This document shows positions 1 through 6,650 of a stretch of DNA of 14,919 nt, piece after piece; the stretch's first letter is position 1, and each line of letters starts with the position of its first letter. Origin of the DNA: Actinomycetota bacterium (GTDB lineage: Bacteria; Actinomycetota; Humimicrobiia; Humimicrobiales; Humimicrobiaceae); the NCBI GenBank assembly GCA_023488645.1, contig JAMDDL010000019.1, positions 1-14,919 of the forward strand. The letters are read 5' to 3'. The notes under the pieces were generated by a model. That model made no database searches. It saw only the letters and a list, made by a program, of their open reading frames with translations, and was not told the origin of the DNA. A program made the translations under genes and the position numbers.

Positions 1-102
1 ATTAATGCTTTGTCAATAGATAAAAGTATTATAGGCACTACTTTGGCTTTTTGTAAACCGGGGGTTATTTTTGTGCTTAAACTTGGATTTTACCGATAGA
101 AC
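1..102. other. Window edge, no supported gene
   Basis: A plus-strand frame is open from base 1 to a TAG at 97-99, but the 32-residue piece shows no recognisable motif. On the minus strand the frame continuing past the CDF stop shows no resemblance to a CDF C-terminal domain. I see no gene, repeat or clear terminator here. The missing transporter end suggests a break point near position 103. Confidence 0.3.
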
Positions 103-734
103 TTAGATTAAAAGTGCGGAAGTCGGGAGATCTTTTGGTACAGATTCTATTAAGATATTTATGGCATCTTTAATAATTTTGTATGCTTCGCGAACAACTA
201 AGATCGAAAGCAGAATGGAGATTATCGGATCGATAATATTCCAGTGAAAAAAATAAATTAAAATAGCTCCAACAATTACTCCAAGAGAGAAAATTGCATC
301 CTGAAAAGAATGCAGCCAGGCACTCTTCATATTTAAGTTATCATGAGAATGTTTTTTAAGAATAAGTGTTGCAAGTCCATTTCCAAGTAGGGCAATTGTG
401 GCCGTTATGGCAATTAACCCGCCAGATAGTTGCTCCGGGTGAGTCAATCTGATAAATGCTTCTTTAACAATCAGGAAGACCACGACAATAAGAACTAAAG
501 AATAATAAATGCTATAAGGATTTCAGCTCTTTTAAAGCCATATGTTTTATTTGGAGTCGGTGCTTTGGATGATATTTTCACTCCCCACCAACTCAATGTG
601 AGCGATCCGACATCTGTAAAGTTGTGAACTGCATCGGAAATCAGGGATAGACTTCCAGATACCAGACCGATTACAATTTCAAAGATTGTTATTATGATAT
701 TTATTATAATTGACCAGAAAAGTCTAGTTTTCAC
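103..734 (-). pseudogene. CDF-family Zn/Cd/Co efflux transporter, frameshifted and truncated
   Basis: This is the membrane part of a cation diffusion facilitator, which exports divalent metal in exchange for protons. It starts at a GTG (732-734) with AAAGGA nine bases upstream, directly after the cupin gene. The TM2 metal-site motif reads SDAVHNFTD and the TM5 pair reads HSFQD, the Asp/His pattern usual for zinc or cadmium carriers. The reading frame breaks near 497-505: restoring one A gives the continuous family sequence AEILIAFINSLVLIVVV. After about 205 residues the protein stops at LPTSALLI, so the usual 80-90 residue cytoplasmic C-terminal domain is absent. Natural CDFs without that domain exist, but frameshift plus truncation favours a decaying gene. 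It is the last gene of the long minus-strand block. Confidence 0.8.
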
Positions 735-735
735 A

Positions 736-1044
736 TTACAAATCCTTTACTACTTGTATGCCAATAATTTTTACCCCATTTTTTGATTGCATCGAGATTG
801 TAGAAGGTTCTGTTATAAGACACTGATTTTTCACTAAATTAGCCTTATCTGTATTTACTGTTATATCTGCTTCACCTTCCAGTACAATAAAAATTACATA
901 AGAGGCCATTTCACATTCCGGTAGGTTCTCGCCAGGCAGGAGTTTAATAATTCTTGTTTTAAATTCTTTGGACTTAAAAAATACGTTCTTACCCCGCTCA
1001 TTATATGGAAATATATCTATAGAGTCTAAATTAAAAATTTGCAT
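736..1044 (-). CDS. Small single-domain cupin-like protein
   Basis: The protein has about 102 residues and is predicted to form a small beta-barrel. The core segment GENLPECEMASYVIFIVLEG followed by EADITVNTDKANLVKNQC has the spacing of cupin motif 1, with the turn glycines, leading to a motif-2-like stretch. The usual metal-binding histidines of cupin motif 1 are not evident; Glu and Cys occupy the region. The in-frame TTG at 1062 is possible, but the ATG at 1044 has AAAGG nine bases upstream and is the better start. It lies 24 bp after the cysteine-rich small protein and abuts the CDF gene, so it is probably co-transcribed with both. Its ligand is unknown; with these neighbours a sensor or small-molecule binder is possible but only inferred. 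Confidence 0.55.
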   Translation of the reverse strand: MQIFNLDSIDIFPYNERGKNVFFKSKEFKTRIIKLLPGENLPECEMASYVIFIVLEGEADITVNTDKANLVKNQCLITEPSTISMQSKNGVKIIGIQVVKDL

Positions 1045-1068
1045 AATTATAAGCCTTTTCAAAAAAAT

Positions 1069-1386
1069 TTATTTTGTTATTGTTATTGATATATTTTTAG
1101 GCAGCGCAAGCATTGCAGCTACTTGCATTGATTTAAAAAGACCAACTGGAACTGCACATCCTGAACAACAACCTTTTAGCTCACTTCTTATAGCTTTGAA
1201 AAGTTCTCCATCAAAGCCTTCTTTTATTTCATTATATGCATCATAGGTAGTTAGTTTCTGTCCTAAATTATTTATTTTTTCGCAATTAGTTTTAACTTTT
1301 AAAAAAACACGTTGTGAGTCTTCTGAATTAGCCTCTATTTCAGTTACAAATCCGCAAATTCCTGCCTCAACTTTTGTTTTAACCAT
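1069..1386 (-). CDS. Small cysteine-rich protein, resembles DUF6951-type
   Basis: This is a 105-residue soluble protein of unknown function. It begins with the pattern EAGICGF, carries Cys35, then the cluster GCCSGCAVP (Cys73, Cys74, Cys77), and ends in a hydrophobic helix plus a short strand (LALPKNISITI). The overall layout, GICGF near the N-terminus, one middle cysteine and a Cys-rich segment before an A-x-x-LALPK helix, resembles small uncharacterised anaerobe proteins I remember as DUF6951; that family link is from memory and uncertain. The start ATG has GGAG eleven bases upstream. Five cysteines in 105 residues, plus neighbouring thioredoxin-fold and metal genes, suggest soft-metal or Fe-S binding; this is inference. 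Confidence 0.5.
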   Translation of the reverse strand: MVKTKVEAGICGFVTEIEANSEDSQRVFLKVKTNCEKINNLGQKLTTYDAYNEIKEGFDGELFKAIRSELKGCCSGCAVPVGLFKSMQVAAMLALPKNISITITK

Positions 1387-1437
1387 TGTTTTGTTACTCC
1401 ATTTCTAAATATTTTTAAATTAAAAATTGTTAAATTT

Positions 1438-1485
1438 TCAGCAATTACCTCCACAATCACAACTGCAGATATTTTTATTATATTT
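1438..1485 (-). other. Cys-rich codons in frame after the stop of the upstream gene
   Basis: After the thioredoxin-like gene stops at TAA (1495-1497), the same frame reads Leu-Ile, a second TAA (1486-1488), then 15 sense codons ending in CSCDCGGNC and TGA (1438-1440). There is no start codon or ribosome binding site of its own. The tail resembles the Cys-rich C-terminus of the ferredoxin at 4961 (GDCDCAGGCCG). It may be a lost C-terminal tail, a remnant of another gene, or chance. I would not annotate it as translated. Confidence 0.3.
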
Positions 1486-1494
1486 TTAAATCAA

Positions 1495-1836
1495 TTATTG
1501 CGATTGAGTTATAGATTTTATTATCTCATCATAAATTACTTCATTAGATATAAATCCATGGATCTTAAGCGTCCCATTTATAAAAGTTAAGGGCAGGTAG
1601 TGTCGATTATCCAATAATTTATTTATTTCAGAAAACTTTTCTAAATTTTCTTTATTAATTTCTATAAATTCTAAATCAAGCCTATTTGAGAAATATTTTT
1701 TCTTTAAGAATTCAACTAGCTCTTCATATTTTTCACCAATAGTTTGTACGGGTCCACAACTACCTCCACAACTGCAACCTACGCCTGCAGGTTGATTTTT
1801 AATTCCAAATATTTCGATTTTTATTTTGTCATTCAT
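1495..1836 (-). CDS. Thioredoxin-fold small protein with CSCGGSCGP motif
   Basis: The protein has 113 residues from the ATG at 1836, preferred because GGAGGG lies four bases upstream; an in-frame ATG at 1848 lacks such a site. A first strand (KIKIEIFG) is followed by a Cys loop CSCGGSCGP (Cys21, Cys23, Cys27). A long helix comes next (EKYEELVEFLKKKY), then a strand (DLEFIEI) and the thioredoxin-type cis-Pro segment YLPLTFINGTL. The plan matches ArsD and the small YuzD/DUF1462 thioredoxin-like proteins, but the Cys loop differs from ArsD's CCxxGVCGP. It could bind As(III) or another thiophilic metal, or act as a disulfide carrier. It follows lpd by about 96 bp and precedes the Cys-rich small gene. 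Confidence 0.6.
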   Translation of the reverse strand: MNDKIKIEIFGIKNQPAGVGCSCGGSCGPVQTIGEKYEELVEFLKKKYFSNRLDLEFIEINKENLEKFSEINKLLDNRHYLPLTFINGTLKIHGFISNEVIYDEIIKSITQSQ

Positions 1837-1932
1837 GATTCCCTCCATGTTCTTAATGACATAATTATTTTATTAAAAAGTCATATTCAATTTTTAAGTT
1901 TTTATTTTATTTAATTGTTAGCTACAAATGTT

Positions 1933-3324
1933 TTATCTACTTATATGTGTTGCAAGTCCAAAATAATCTTCTGCTGCTTCCATAATAGCCTCAGAAAGTG
2001 TCGGATGAGAGTATACTGAATCTGCCAATCCTTCAATTGTCATCTCTGACTTCATTGCAACTGAAATTTCATGTATAAGATCAGATGCCCTTGGACCTAT
2101 TATTTGTGCACCAAGTATTTCACCGGAAGATTTTTCTGATACAATCTTTACAAAACCTTCTGTTTCTGCTGAAATATGAGCTTTGCCACTGTTCATGAAT
2201 GGGAAAACACCAACACGGATCTTCAAGTTTTTTTCTGCTGCTTGTTTCTTATTTAATCCAACTGTTCCAATCTCTGGAGAGGTAAAAATTGTCCAGGGAA
2301 TAACCTTATAATCCATTTCCATCTCCTTACCAGCTATATTTTCTGCAGCAACTTTACCTTCTTTTGAAGCAACATGAGCAAGTAAATATCCACCTATTAC
2401 ATCACCAATTGCATATATTGATGGTATATTAGTTCTAAGGTGAGAATCAACCTTTATAAAGTTTCTATCTGTTATTATTCCAAGGTCTTCAATTCCTATA
2501 TCATAAGTATTGGGGCTCCTTCCAATAGCAACCATTATTTTATCTGCAGCCAGGCTTTCTCCATTATTTAAATTACAGATATATTTGTTATCTTTTATAT
2601 CCAAAGATTGTGCTATTGTATTTAAATATACATTTATTCCTTTTTTTAAAAAATTTTTATGAATAACCTTTGAAACATCTTCGTCCTCTGTAGCAAGTAT
2701 CCTTGGCAATACTTCAATTAATGTAACTTTACTCCCAAGAGTGGCAAAAATGTTGGCAAATTCACATCCTATAACACCTGCCCCAACAATAAGGATTGAA
2801 GAAGGCAGCTCCATTAAAGAAAGAATTTTCACATTATCCAGTATGCCTTCTTTGGTAAAATCAAATGGTGGAATACTTTTTGCAGAGGAGCCTGTTGCTA
2901 TAATTATATTTTTAGCAGTTATTTCAATATTTTCTCCTGCATCATTTGTAACCATAATCTTATTAGTATCAGTTAATTTACCCCTGCCAGGTATAAGTTC
3001 TACTTTATTTTTACTCAGATGATACTGAATTCCTTTTCTTTGAGCATTTACAACAAAGTCTTTTCTTTCCATAATTTTTTTAAAATCAATATTAAGTCCT
3101 GTTGTATTGACTCCAAAAATACTGGATTTTTTTATCTCATCTATACTCCGGGAAACATGATGCAAAGCCTTTGTAGGAATGCATCCTGTATTTAAACAAA
3201 CTCCCCCCAGTTGGCCTTTTTCTATCAATATTGTTTTAAGTCCTAATTTTGCAGCTCTAATTGCTGCAACATAACCGCCTGGACCAGCGCCTAAGACTGC
3301 TAAATAAGCTATCTTCTTTTCCAT
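1933..3324 (-). CDS. lpdA: Dihydrolipoamide dehydrogenase
   Basis: This cytoplasmic FAD enzyme of 463 residues has full family length. It oxidises dihydrolipoyl groups with NAD+, or can run in reverse to reduce them with NADH. The FAD fingerprint GAGPGG is at residues 12-17 and the redox disulfide GGVCLNTGCIPTK carries Cys43 and Cys48. The NAD-binding fingerprint GAGVIGCEFA is mid-protein, the second FAD motif is IYAIGDVIGG, and the C-terminal active-site pair is HPTLSE (His440, Glu445). The start ATG has GGAG four to five bases upstream. No pyruvate or 2-oxoacid dehydrogenase E1/E2 genes are nearby. The only lipoyl protein in the window is the GcvH-like carrier at 6640, in the same transcriptional direction, which makes it the likely partner. 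Only a window-wide view supports that pairing. Confidence 0.95.
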   Translation of the reverse strand: MEKKIAYLAVLGAGPGGYVAAIRAAKLGLKTILIEKGQLGGVCLNTGCIPTKALHHVSRSIDEIKKSSIFGVNTTGLNIDFKKIMERKDFVVNAQRKGIQYHLSKNKVELIPGRGKLTDTNKIMVTNDAGENIEITAKNIIIATGSSAKSIPPFDFTKEGILDNVKILSLMELPSSILIVGAGVIGCEFANIFATLGSKVTLIEVLPRILATEDEDVSKVIHKNFLKKGINVYLNTIAQSLDIKDNKYICNLNNGESLAADKIMVAIGRSPNTYDIGIEDLGIITDRNFIKVDSHLRTNIPSIYAIGDVIGGYLLAHVASKEGKVAAENIAGKEMEMDYKVIPWTIFTSPEIGTVGLNKKQAAEKNLKIRVGVFPFMNSGKAHISAETEGFVKIVSEKSSGEILGAQIIGPRASDLIHEISVAMKSEMTIEGLADSVYSHPTLSEAIMEAAEDYFGLATHISR

Positions 3325-3400
3325 TTATCTCCAACTCCTTAAAGTGGTTTAGTAATTCTTATTTATTAAAAGTCTGAGTTTCTAATTATTTCAGTTCCAT

Positions 3401-3548
3401 TCAATTACCACCGCATAAAGGAAAACAGATGCCGCATCCATCGCATTTTTTAGGAATCACTTCCATCTGATTGCCAGTGGCTTGTCATTGTATTCACCTA
3501 TATAATAGCTTTAATAGGGCATCTAACATCTAATACCTTTATTGTCAT
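3401..3548 (-). pseudogene. Tiny Fe-S-type protein (CDGCGICFPLC), two apparent frameshifts
   Basis: A start ATG at 3548 has AGGAG nine bases upstream. The first frame reads MTIKVLDVRCPIKA and then hits TAG. Restoring one base near 3505-3509 gives YYIGEYNDKP, and restoring another near 3478-3480 gives TGNQMEVIPKK followed by CDGCGICFPLCGGN and a stop. The corrected product is about 49 residues. The C-x2-C-x2-C-x3-C spacing is that of one half of a bacterial ferredoxin and would suit a single [4Fe-4S] cluster. It sits between ccdA and lpd. Either the gene is decayed or the sequence carries two errors; the coherent pieces in three frames argue that it was once a real gene. Confidence 0.5.
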
Positions 3549-3559
3549 TTTAATATCTC

Positions 3560-4252
3560 CTAAAATGCTAAATAAAACATATAGAACGCTATGAGCAATA
3601 TAAGAGAGCCGAGAACAATTTTTATGATTTTTCTTACCTTGCCATACTTTTCGCTAACAGTTAATTTTTTTATAAATCCCATAGACGTACCTGCAATAAG
3701 AACTAACACGCTGTGCCCTACAGAATATAACAAAAGAAGCAGTACCCCCCACAAAAGTCTTCCTTGACCAGCAACAACAGCTAAAAGAACAATAAGGACA
3801 GGTGTTGAACATGGTGATGAAAAAACACCACCTAAAATTCCTGCTATCAATGAACCCATGTAGCCCTTTTTTGTGCTTTTATTTATTAAAAAGGTAGAGG
3901 GAATAAAGTTATATATCTCCCAAGTTTGAAGAGCCATAAGAACCATTAAAATACCAAGAATGATGTACCACCAGGATGCAGCTCTTCCAATTAGTCTTCC
4001 TGCAAGAGAAGCAATTACCCCTAATGTAGTAAATGTTACTGCCATACCAATAGCAAAAACAAGAGACAACCTAAAAGCTTTTTTAGTATCATTATTTGAG
4101 CTAGCACTAACATAACCTATGACCAGTGGTACACTCGAGAGAGCGCAGGGAGTAAATGCAGTCAGAACTCCAGAAACAAGAGTAAGTAGTGGTGCAAGCC
4201 ACATGCCGTCTCTAATTAAGGGAGATATGGTTTCTAACCACTCATTTATCAT
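3560..4252 (-). CDS. ccdA: CcdA-type transmembrane thiol-disulfide electron carrier
   Basis: This 230-residue inner-membrane protein has about six hydrophobic segments. It moves reducing equivalents from cytoplasmic thioredoxin to an extracytoplasmic thioredoxin-like partner, as the DsbD centre and CcdA do. The two diagnostic cysteines are in TPCALSSVPL (Cys36) and SSPCSTPVLI (Cys148), in pseudo-symmetric positions. Its ATG overlaps the stop of the membrane-anchored thioredoxin gene by four bases (ATGA), so the two are translationally coupled and are almost certainly partners. No cytochrome c maturation genes are visible, so a role in reducing exported thiols or metal-binding proteins is more likely than cytochrome biogenesis in this setting. 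Confidence 0.88.
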   Translation of the reverse strand: MINEWLETISPLIRDGMWLAPLLTLVSGVLTAFTPCALSSVPLVIGYVSASSNNDTKKAFRLSLVFAIGMAVTFTTLGVIASLAGRLIGRAASWWYIILGILMVLMALQTWEIYNFIPSTFLINKSTKKGYMGSLIAGILGGVFSSPCSTPVLIVLLAVVAGQGRLLWGVLLLLLYSVGHSVLVLIAGTSMGFIKKLTVSEKYGKVRKIIKIVLGSLILLIAFYMFYLAF

Positions 4253-4968
4253 TTTATACCCATCTCTTTAAATACTGCCCTAATCTGATCCTCTGTCATA
4301 CCACCCTGGTGTGCAGTGTAAACATGTTCTTGCGTATCCTTTAAGGAGTACATTATCATCTGCATTCCTTCAGGATCAATTGGAACATAAGGATTGCCCT
4401 GTCCATCAAAAAAGAATTGGGAAGGAATAACCTGCAAGGGAAAGTCAACTGCTGCATTAGGATATTTCCAGACATCAACAAATTTTACAATTACTTTACC
4501 CTGCCATTCTGCATTTAGTTTCTTTAGCACAGGAGCCATCTCCTTACATGGGATGCATTCGTCTGCACCAAAGTCTATTATAATAGGCAGGCCATATAAC
4601 TTAAGCTTCTTAAGATCTATTTCACTTGCAGCCAGTGAAAAGTCTGCATTTGCGGTTTTTTGCGTTTCATTAGTTGCAGATGTAGCAGAAGTAGAGGAAG
4701 CTGTTTCTTTTGATTCATCAGCAGTAGTTGTTGAAGAACTAGAATTAGCTACTTCTTGAGGTTCATCAGTTGCAGTTATAGAAGAGTTGAAATTAGTTTT
4801 TTCTTGTGATTTATCATTTGTAGTTACAGTAGGACTGAAATCAGTTATTTCTTGTGGCTTTTGATATGTTTTAAAAAACCATATTCCAGCAATCACACCA
4901 ACCACTGCAATAGGTATGATAATCTTTAATGCAAAGTTTATTTTTTTACTTTTGTTTTGACTATCCAC
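4249..4968 (-). CDS. Membrane-anchored extracytoplasmic thioredoxin
   Basis: The product has about 239 residues from a GTG at 4968 that overlaps the ferredoxin stop; the frame is open further upstream, but that part lies inside the ferredoxin gene. A basic N-terminus and one hydrophobic segment (KIIIPIAVVGVIAGIWFF) form a signal anchor. A Ser/Thr-rich linker of five 16-residue repeats follows. The thioredoxin domain has the active site DECIPCKEMAPVL (Cys138, Cys141 from this start), a central strand VIVKFVDV, and the cis-Pro region QVIPSQFFFDGQG. The C-terminal helix is TEDQIRAVFKEMGIK. It is coupled to ccdA by a four-base overlap. It is expected to act outside the membrane as the reductant fed by CcdA; the client is unknown. 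Confidence 0.85.
   Translation of the reverse strand: MDSQNKSKKINFALKIIIPIAVVGVIAGIWFFKTYQKPQEITDFSPTVTTNDKSQEKTNFNSSITATDEPQEVANSSSSTTTADESKETASSTSATSATNETQKTANADFSLAASEIDLKKLKLYGLPIIIDFGADECIPCKEMAPVLKKLNAEWQGKVIVKFVDVWKYPNAAVDFPLQVIPSQFFFDGQGNPYVPIDPEGMQMIMYSLKDTQEHVYTAHQGGMTEDQIRAVFKEMGIK
4615..4854 (-). repeat. Five degenerate 48-bp tandem repeats coding a linker
   Basis: The linker between the membrane anchor and the thioredoxin domain consists of five 16-residue units. They are QEITDFSPTVTTNDKS, QEKTNFNSSITATDEP, QEVANSSSSTTTADES, KETASSTSATSATNET and a last degenerate unit, QKTANADFSLAASEID. The units begin with Q/K-E/K and are rich in Ser, Thr, Ala, Asp and Glu. This is an expandable spacer that lifts the catalytic domain off the membrane. 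Confidence 0.75.
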
Positions 4969-5204
4969 AACAACCGCCTGCACAGTCACAATCACCATTA
5001 TATTCAGTATCACCAAAATATTGTATAGCACTATTTGGGCATAAATTGCCGCAACCTTTACAGCCTTCTATACAACCTTCAGGGTATACCACAACTGGGG
5101 AAGGTGCATTTAATTTATTAGACACCATGCTGACACATATCGACACAAGAACCGCATTCTGCGCACTCTGTATAATCTATAACAGGATACCAATTCGTGG
5201 ACAT
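4961..5204 (-). pseudogene. 2[4Fe-4S] ferredoxin with Cys-rich tail, one frameshift
   Basis: The ATG at 5204 has AGGAG about ten bases upstream and opens MSTNWYPVIDYTECAECG, with first cluster ligands C-x2-C-x2-C-x3-C. The frame stops at TAA TAA near 5120. Restoring one base (GTC TAT AAT AAA) joins it to NKLNAPSPVVVYPEGCIEGC, whose second set reads C-x3-C-x2-C-x3-CP. The tail ends GDCDCAGGCCG. The corrected length is about 80 residues, normal for a dicluster ferredoxin. It would be a low-potential electron carrier feeding the adjacent thioredoxin/CcdA or other redox steps. As sequenced, the product ends after the first Cys cluster. The TAAA microsatellite lies just upstream of its ribosome binding site. 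Confidence 0.75.
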
Positions 5205-5224
5205 AAATTTTCTCTCCTTTTGCT

Positions 5225-5252
5225 TAAATAAATAAATAAATAAATAAATAAA
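5225..5252. repeat. (TAAA)7 tetranucleotide microsatellite
   Basis: Seven perfect TAAA units lie in the gap between the osmC-like stop and the ferredoxin start, about seven bases upstream of the ferredoxin ribosome binding site (read as TTTA on the coding strand). Such tracts slip during replication. Here copy number would change only untranslated-leader spacing, not a reading frame. Confidence 0.85.
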
Positions 5253-5328
5253 AATGCTTTAGATACTGGCTCTGACGGAATTATAGTATAAATAATTACC
5301 ATTCTCTTTTTATCGATAGTTTTTTAGT

Positions 5329-5757
5329 TTAAATAATTTTTATCTCGGGCTCTATTTTAACCTCAGCCTTAATTGACTCTGCCACCAGGCTGTATTTTCT
5401 GGCTGGTTTTATGATGCTATTTATTTTTTCAGCAGTAGTGTTTTTGGCAGCTATTTTTAGCTTTAAAACGACTTCTTTAAATATAGAGGTTTTGTCCATA
5501 AACTCAGTAACTTTTCCTATAGCTTCACATTCAAATGAAACAAGATCGATTTTATATCTCTCGGCAGCCCATATAAACATCATAAAATAGCATGTATTTA
5601 CTGCTGCCAGGAAGGCATCTTCCGGAGTTAAAACATCAGGGTGGCCATGAAGTGCAGGCGGTGCTGAAAAATCAAGCTCTACTCCGTTTTCCATTTTAAT
5701 GTGACCCTTATGGCCGCCAATCCATTCTGAATTATTCTTATAAACAAATGTTGCCAT
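5329..5757 (-). CDS. OsmC/Ohr-family protein lacking the second cysteine
   Basis: This 142-residue protein has the OsmC fold: an N-terminal sheet with WIGGHKGHIKM, then the helix PEDAFLAAVNTCYFMMF carrying the conserved Glu46 and Cys56, then sheets and the segment ARKYSLVAES. OsmC and Ohr proteins reduce organic hydroperoxides with a pair of cysteines. The second Cys normally sits in that last segment, and here it is Ser123. The Arg usually found near the GG turn is also not obvious (His16-Lys17). It may act as a one-Cys peroxidase resolved by an external thiol, or have another role. Its ATG directly follows the TAA of the DGC gene, so they are one transcript. The lipoyl carrier upstream and lpd downstream matter because Ohr-type enzymes are known to be reduced by lipoylated proteins. 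Confidence 0.8.
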   Translation of the reverse strand: MATFVYKNNSEWIGGHKGHIKMENGVELDFSAPPALHGHPDVLTPEDAFLAAVNTCYFMMFIWAAERYKIDLVSFECEAIGKVTEFMDKTSIFKEVVLKLKIAAKNTTAEKINSIIKPARKYSLVAESIKAEVKIEPEIKII

Positions 5758-6198
5758 TTAATCCTGCCCTTTATTTAAAATTCTATCAACATTTTTTTCT
5801 ATTTCGTCAGCGACTCTGCCGGCTATTTCTTTTTCCATATCATTTAAATTACGTCTGTTAACAGGCTCTTCGCCTTCTTTTAAAAAATCCCTAACATTTA
5901 TTGAGTGTGTTACTTTACCTGAGAATTTTTCTGTAGCTTTTTTAGCACAAAGCTTTTCACAGCCATCAACAGTAATGGTGGGATAATTTTTTGCAAACAT
6001 CCTGTCTCCTTCACCCCCGGCAATATATAAAGGCAGGCATATGGTTGTAGTATCAAATGGCTTTCGCTTTAAGAGCACTTCTAGTGTTGCAAGCCGGCAA
6101 ACAGAGCCTTCAGGCAGATCTTCACCGCTGCAGGAAACAATACCCACTTTTTTGTTTTTATTTTCACTTTCAGTCTTTTCTGTTATTTTATTATCCAT
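5758..6198 (-). CDS. DGC-domain putative zinc-binding protein (copy 1)
   Basis: This 146-residue protein carries the small DGC domain named after its conserved motif. After a charged N-terminal extension it reads GIVSCSGEDLPEGSVCRLA (Cys23, Cys33), then TTICLPLYIAGGEGDR (Cys54), then ITVDGCEKLCAKK (Cys80, Cys84). A helical, acidic C-terminus of about 60 residues follows. Zinc binding is a family prediction and the function is not established to my knowledge. AGAGAGG lies about ten bases before the ATG. It lies 17 bp after the second DGC gene and runs straight into osmC. It differs from copy 2 by an added Cys (GSVC) and is clearly diverged, which suggests a hetero-pair and not a recent duplication. 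Confidence 0.78.
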   Translation of the reverse strand: MDNKITEKTESENKNKKVGIVSCSGEDLPEGSVCRLATLEVLLKRKPFDTTTICLPLYIAGGEGDRMFAKNYPTITVDGCEKLCAKKATEKFSGKVTHSINVRDFLKEGEEPVNRRNLNDMEKEIAGRVADEIEKNVDRILNKGQD

Positions 6199-6215
6199 TA
6201 TTTTAAAACCTCTCT

Positions 6216-6650
6216 TTAATGATTATTCTTTTTCTCTGCATCCTTTTTATTTTCAATTAAATCTTCTACATCTTTTGCAACTGTATCTGCAATTGTATTA
6301 ACCAGTACTCTGCCGCTATTACCAATGTCAATAAGTCCCCGGGGCTTCTTATCGGGATTTGCAGCAGCAAATTTTAGTATCATGTGGCTTTTATCAGGAG
6401 TTTTACCATACTGTTCTACATTTTTTTGAGCACAACGCCTCGCACAGCCATCAAGCGTTATGACATAGTTGTCTTTAACCTTTTTAATTGTATCCTTATC
6501 ACCGGATACAAGAAGTGCCAGGCATACTGTTTCAGCTTTACCTTTTGCCAAATTTTCAATGGTCTCATAGGTTGTTTCTCTTGAAACTGTACCTATGGGT
6601 TTTCCTATACCGCTGCAGGGTATTACGATAACTTTTTTATCACGACCCAC
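6216..6650 (-). CDS. DGC-domain putative zinc-binding protein (copy 2)
   Basis: This 144-residue protein starts at GTG (6650), overlapping the end of the lipoyl-carrier gene by 11 bases, with AGGAG upstream inside that gene. The domain reads VIPCSGIGKPIGTVSRE (Cys12), ETVCLALLVSG (Cys43) and VITLDGCARRCAQK (Cys69, Cys73). Its C-terminal part contains GLIDIGNSGRVLVNTIADTV and a lysine/asparagine-rich end. Translational overlap with the lipoyl carrier suggests matched expression and perhaps a complex. The four cysteines could hold zinc or a cluster, or accept thiol exchange from a dihydrolipoyl group; these options are inferred. Confidence 0.78.
   Translation of the reverse strand: MGRDKKVIVIPCSGIGKPIGTVSRETTYETIENLAKGKAETVCLALLVSGDKDTIKKVKDNYVITLDGCARRCAQKNVEQYGKTPDKSHMILKFAAANPDKKPRGLIDIGNSGRVLVNTIADTVAKDVEDLIENKKDAEKKNNH

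Noticed and set aside
968..1246. A plus-strand open frame across the cupin and Cys-rich genes
   Set aside because: It is a shadow of two minus-strand genes with good starts and has low-complexity composition.
2741..3022. A plus-strand open frame within lpd
   Set aside because: It lies wholly antisense to a well-conserved enzyme and has no ribosome binding site.
3401..3548. In-frame TGA or TAG read as selenocysteine or pyrrolysine in the tiny Fe-S gene
   Set aside because: The coherent protein pieces lie in three different frames, so recoding one stop does not restore it, and I see no convincing SECIS-like hairpin after the TGA.
4929..5231. A 100-residue plus-strand open frame
   Set aside because: It is antisense to the ferredoxin and thioredoxin genes, whose Cys motifs and ribosome binding sites are clear. 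The plus-strand product has no family features.
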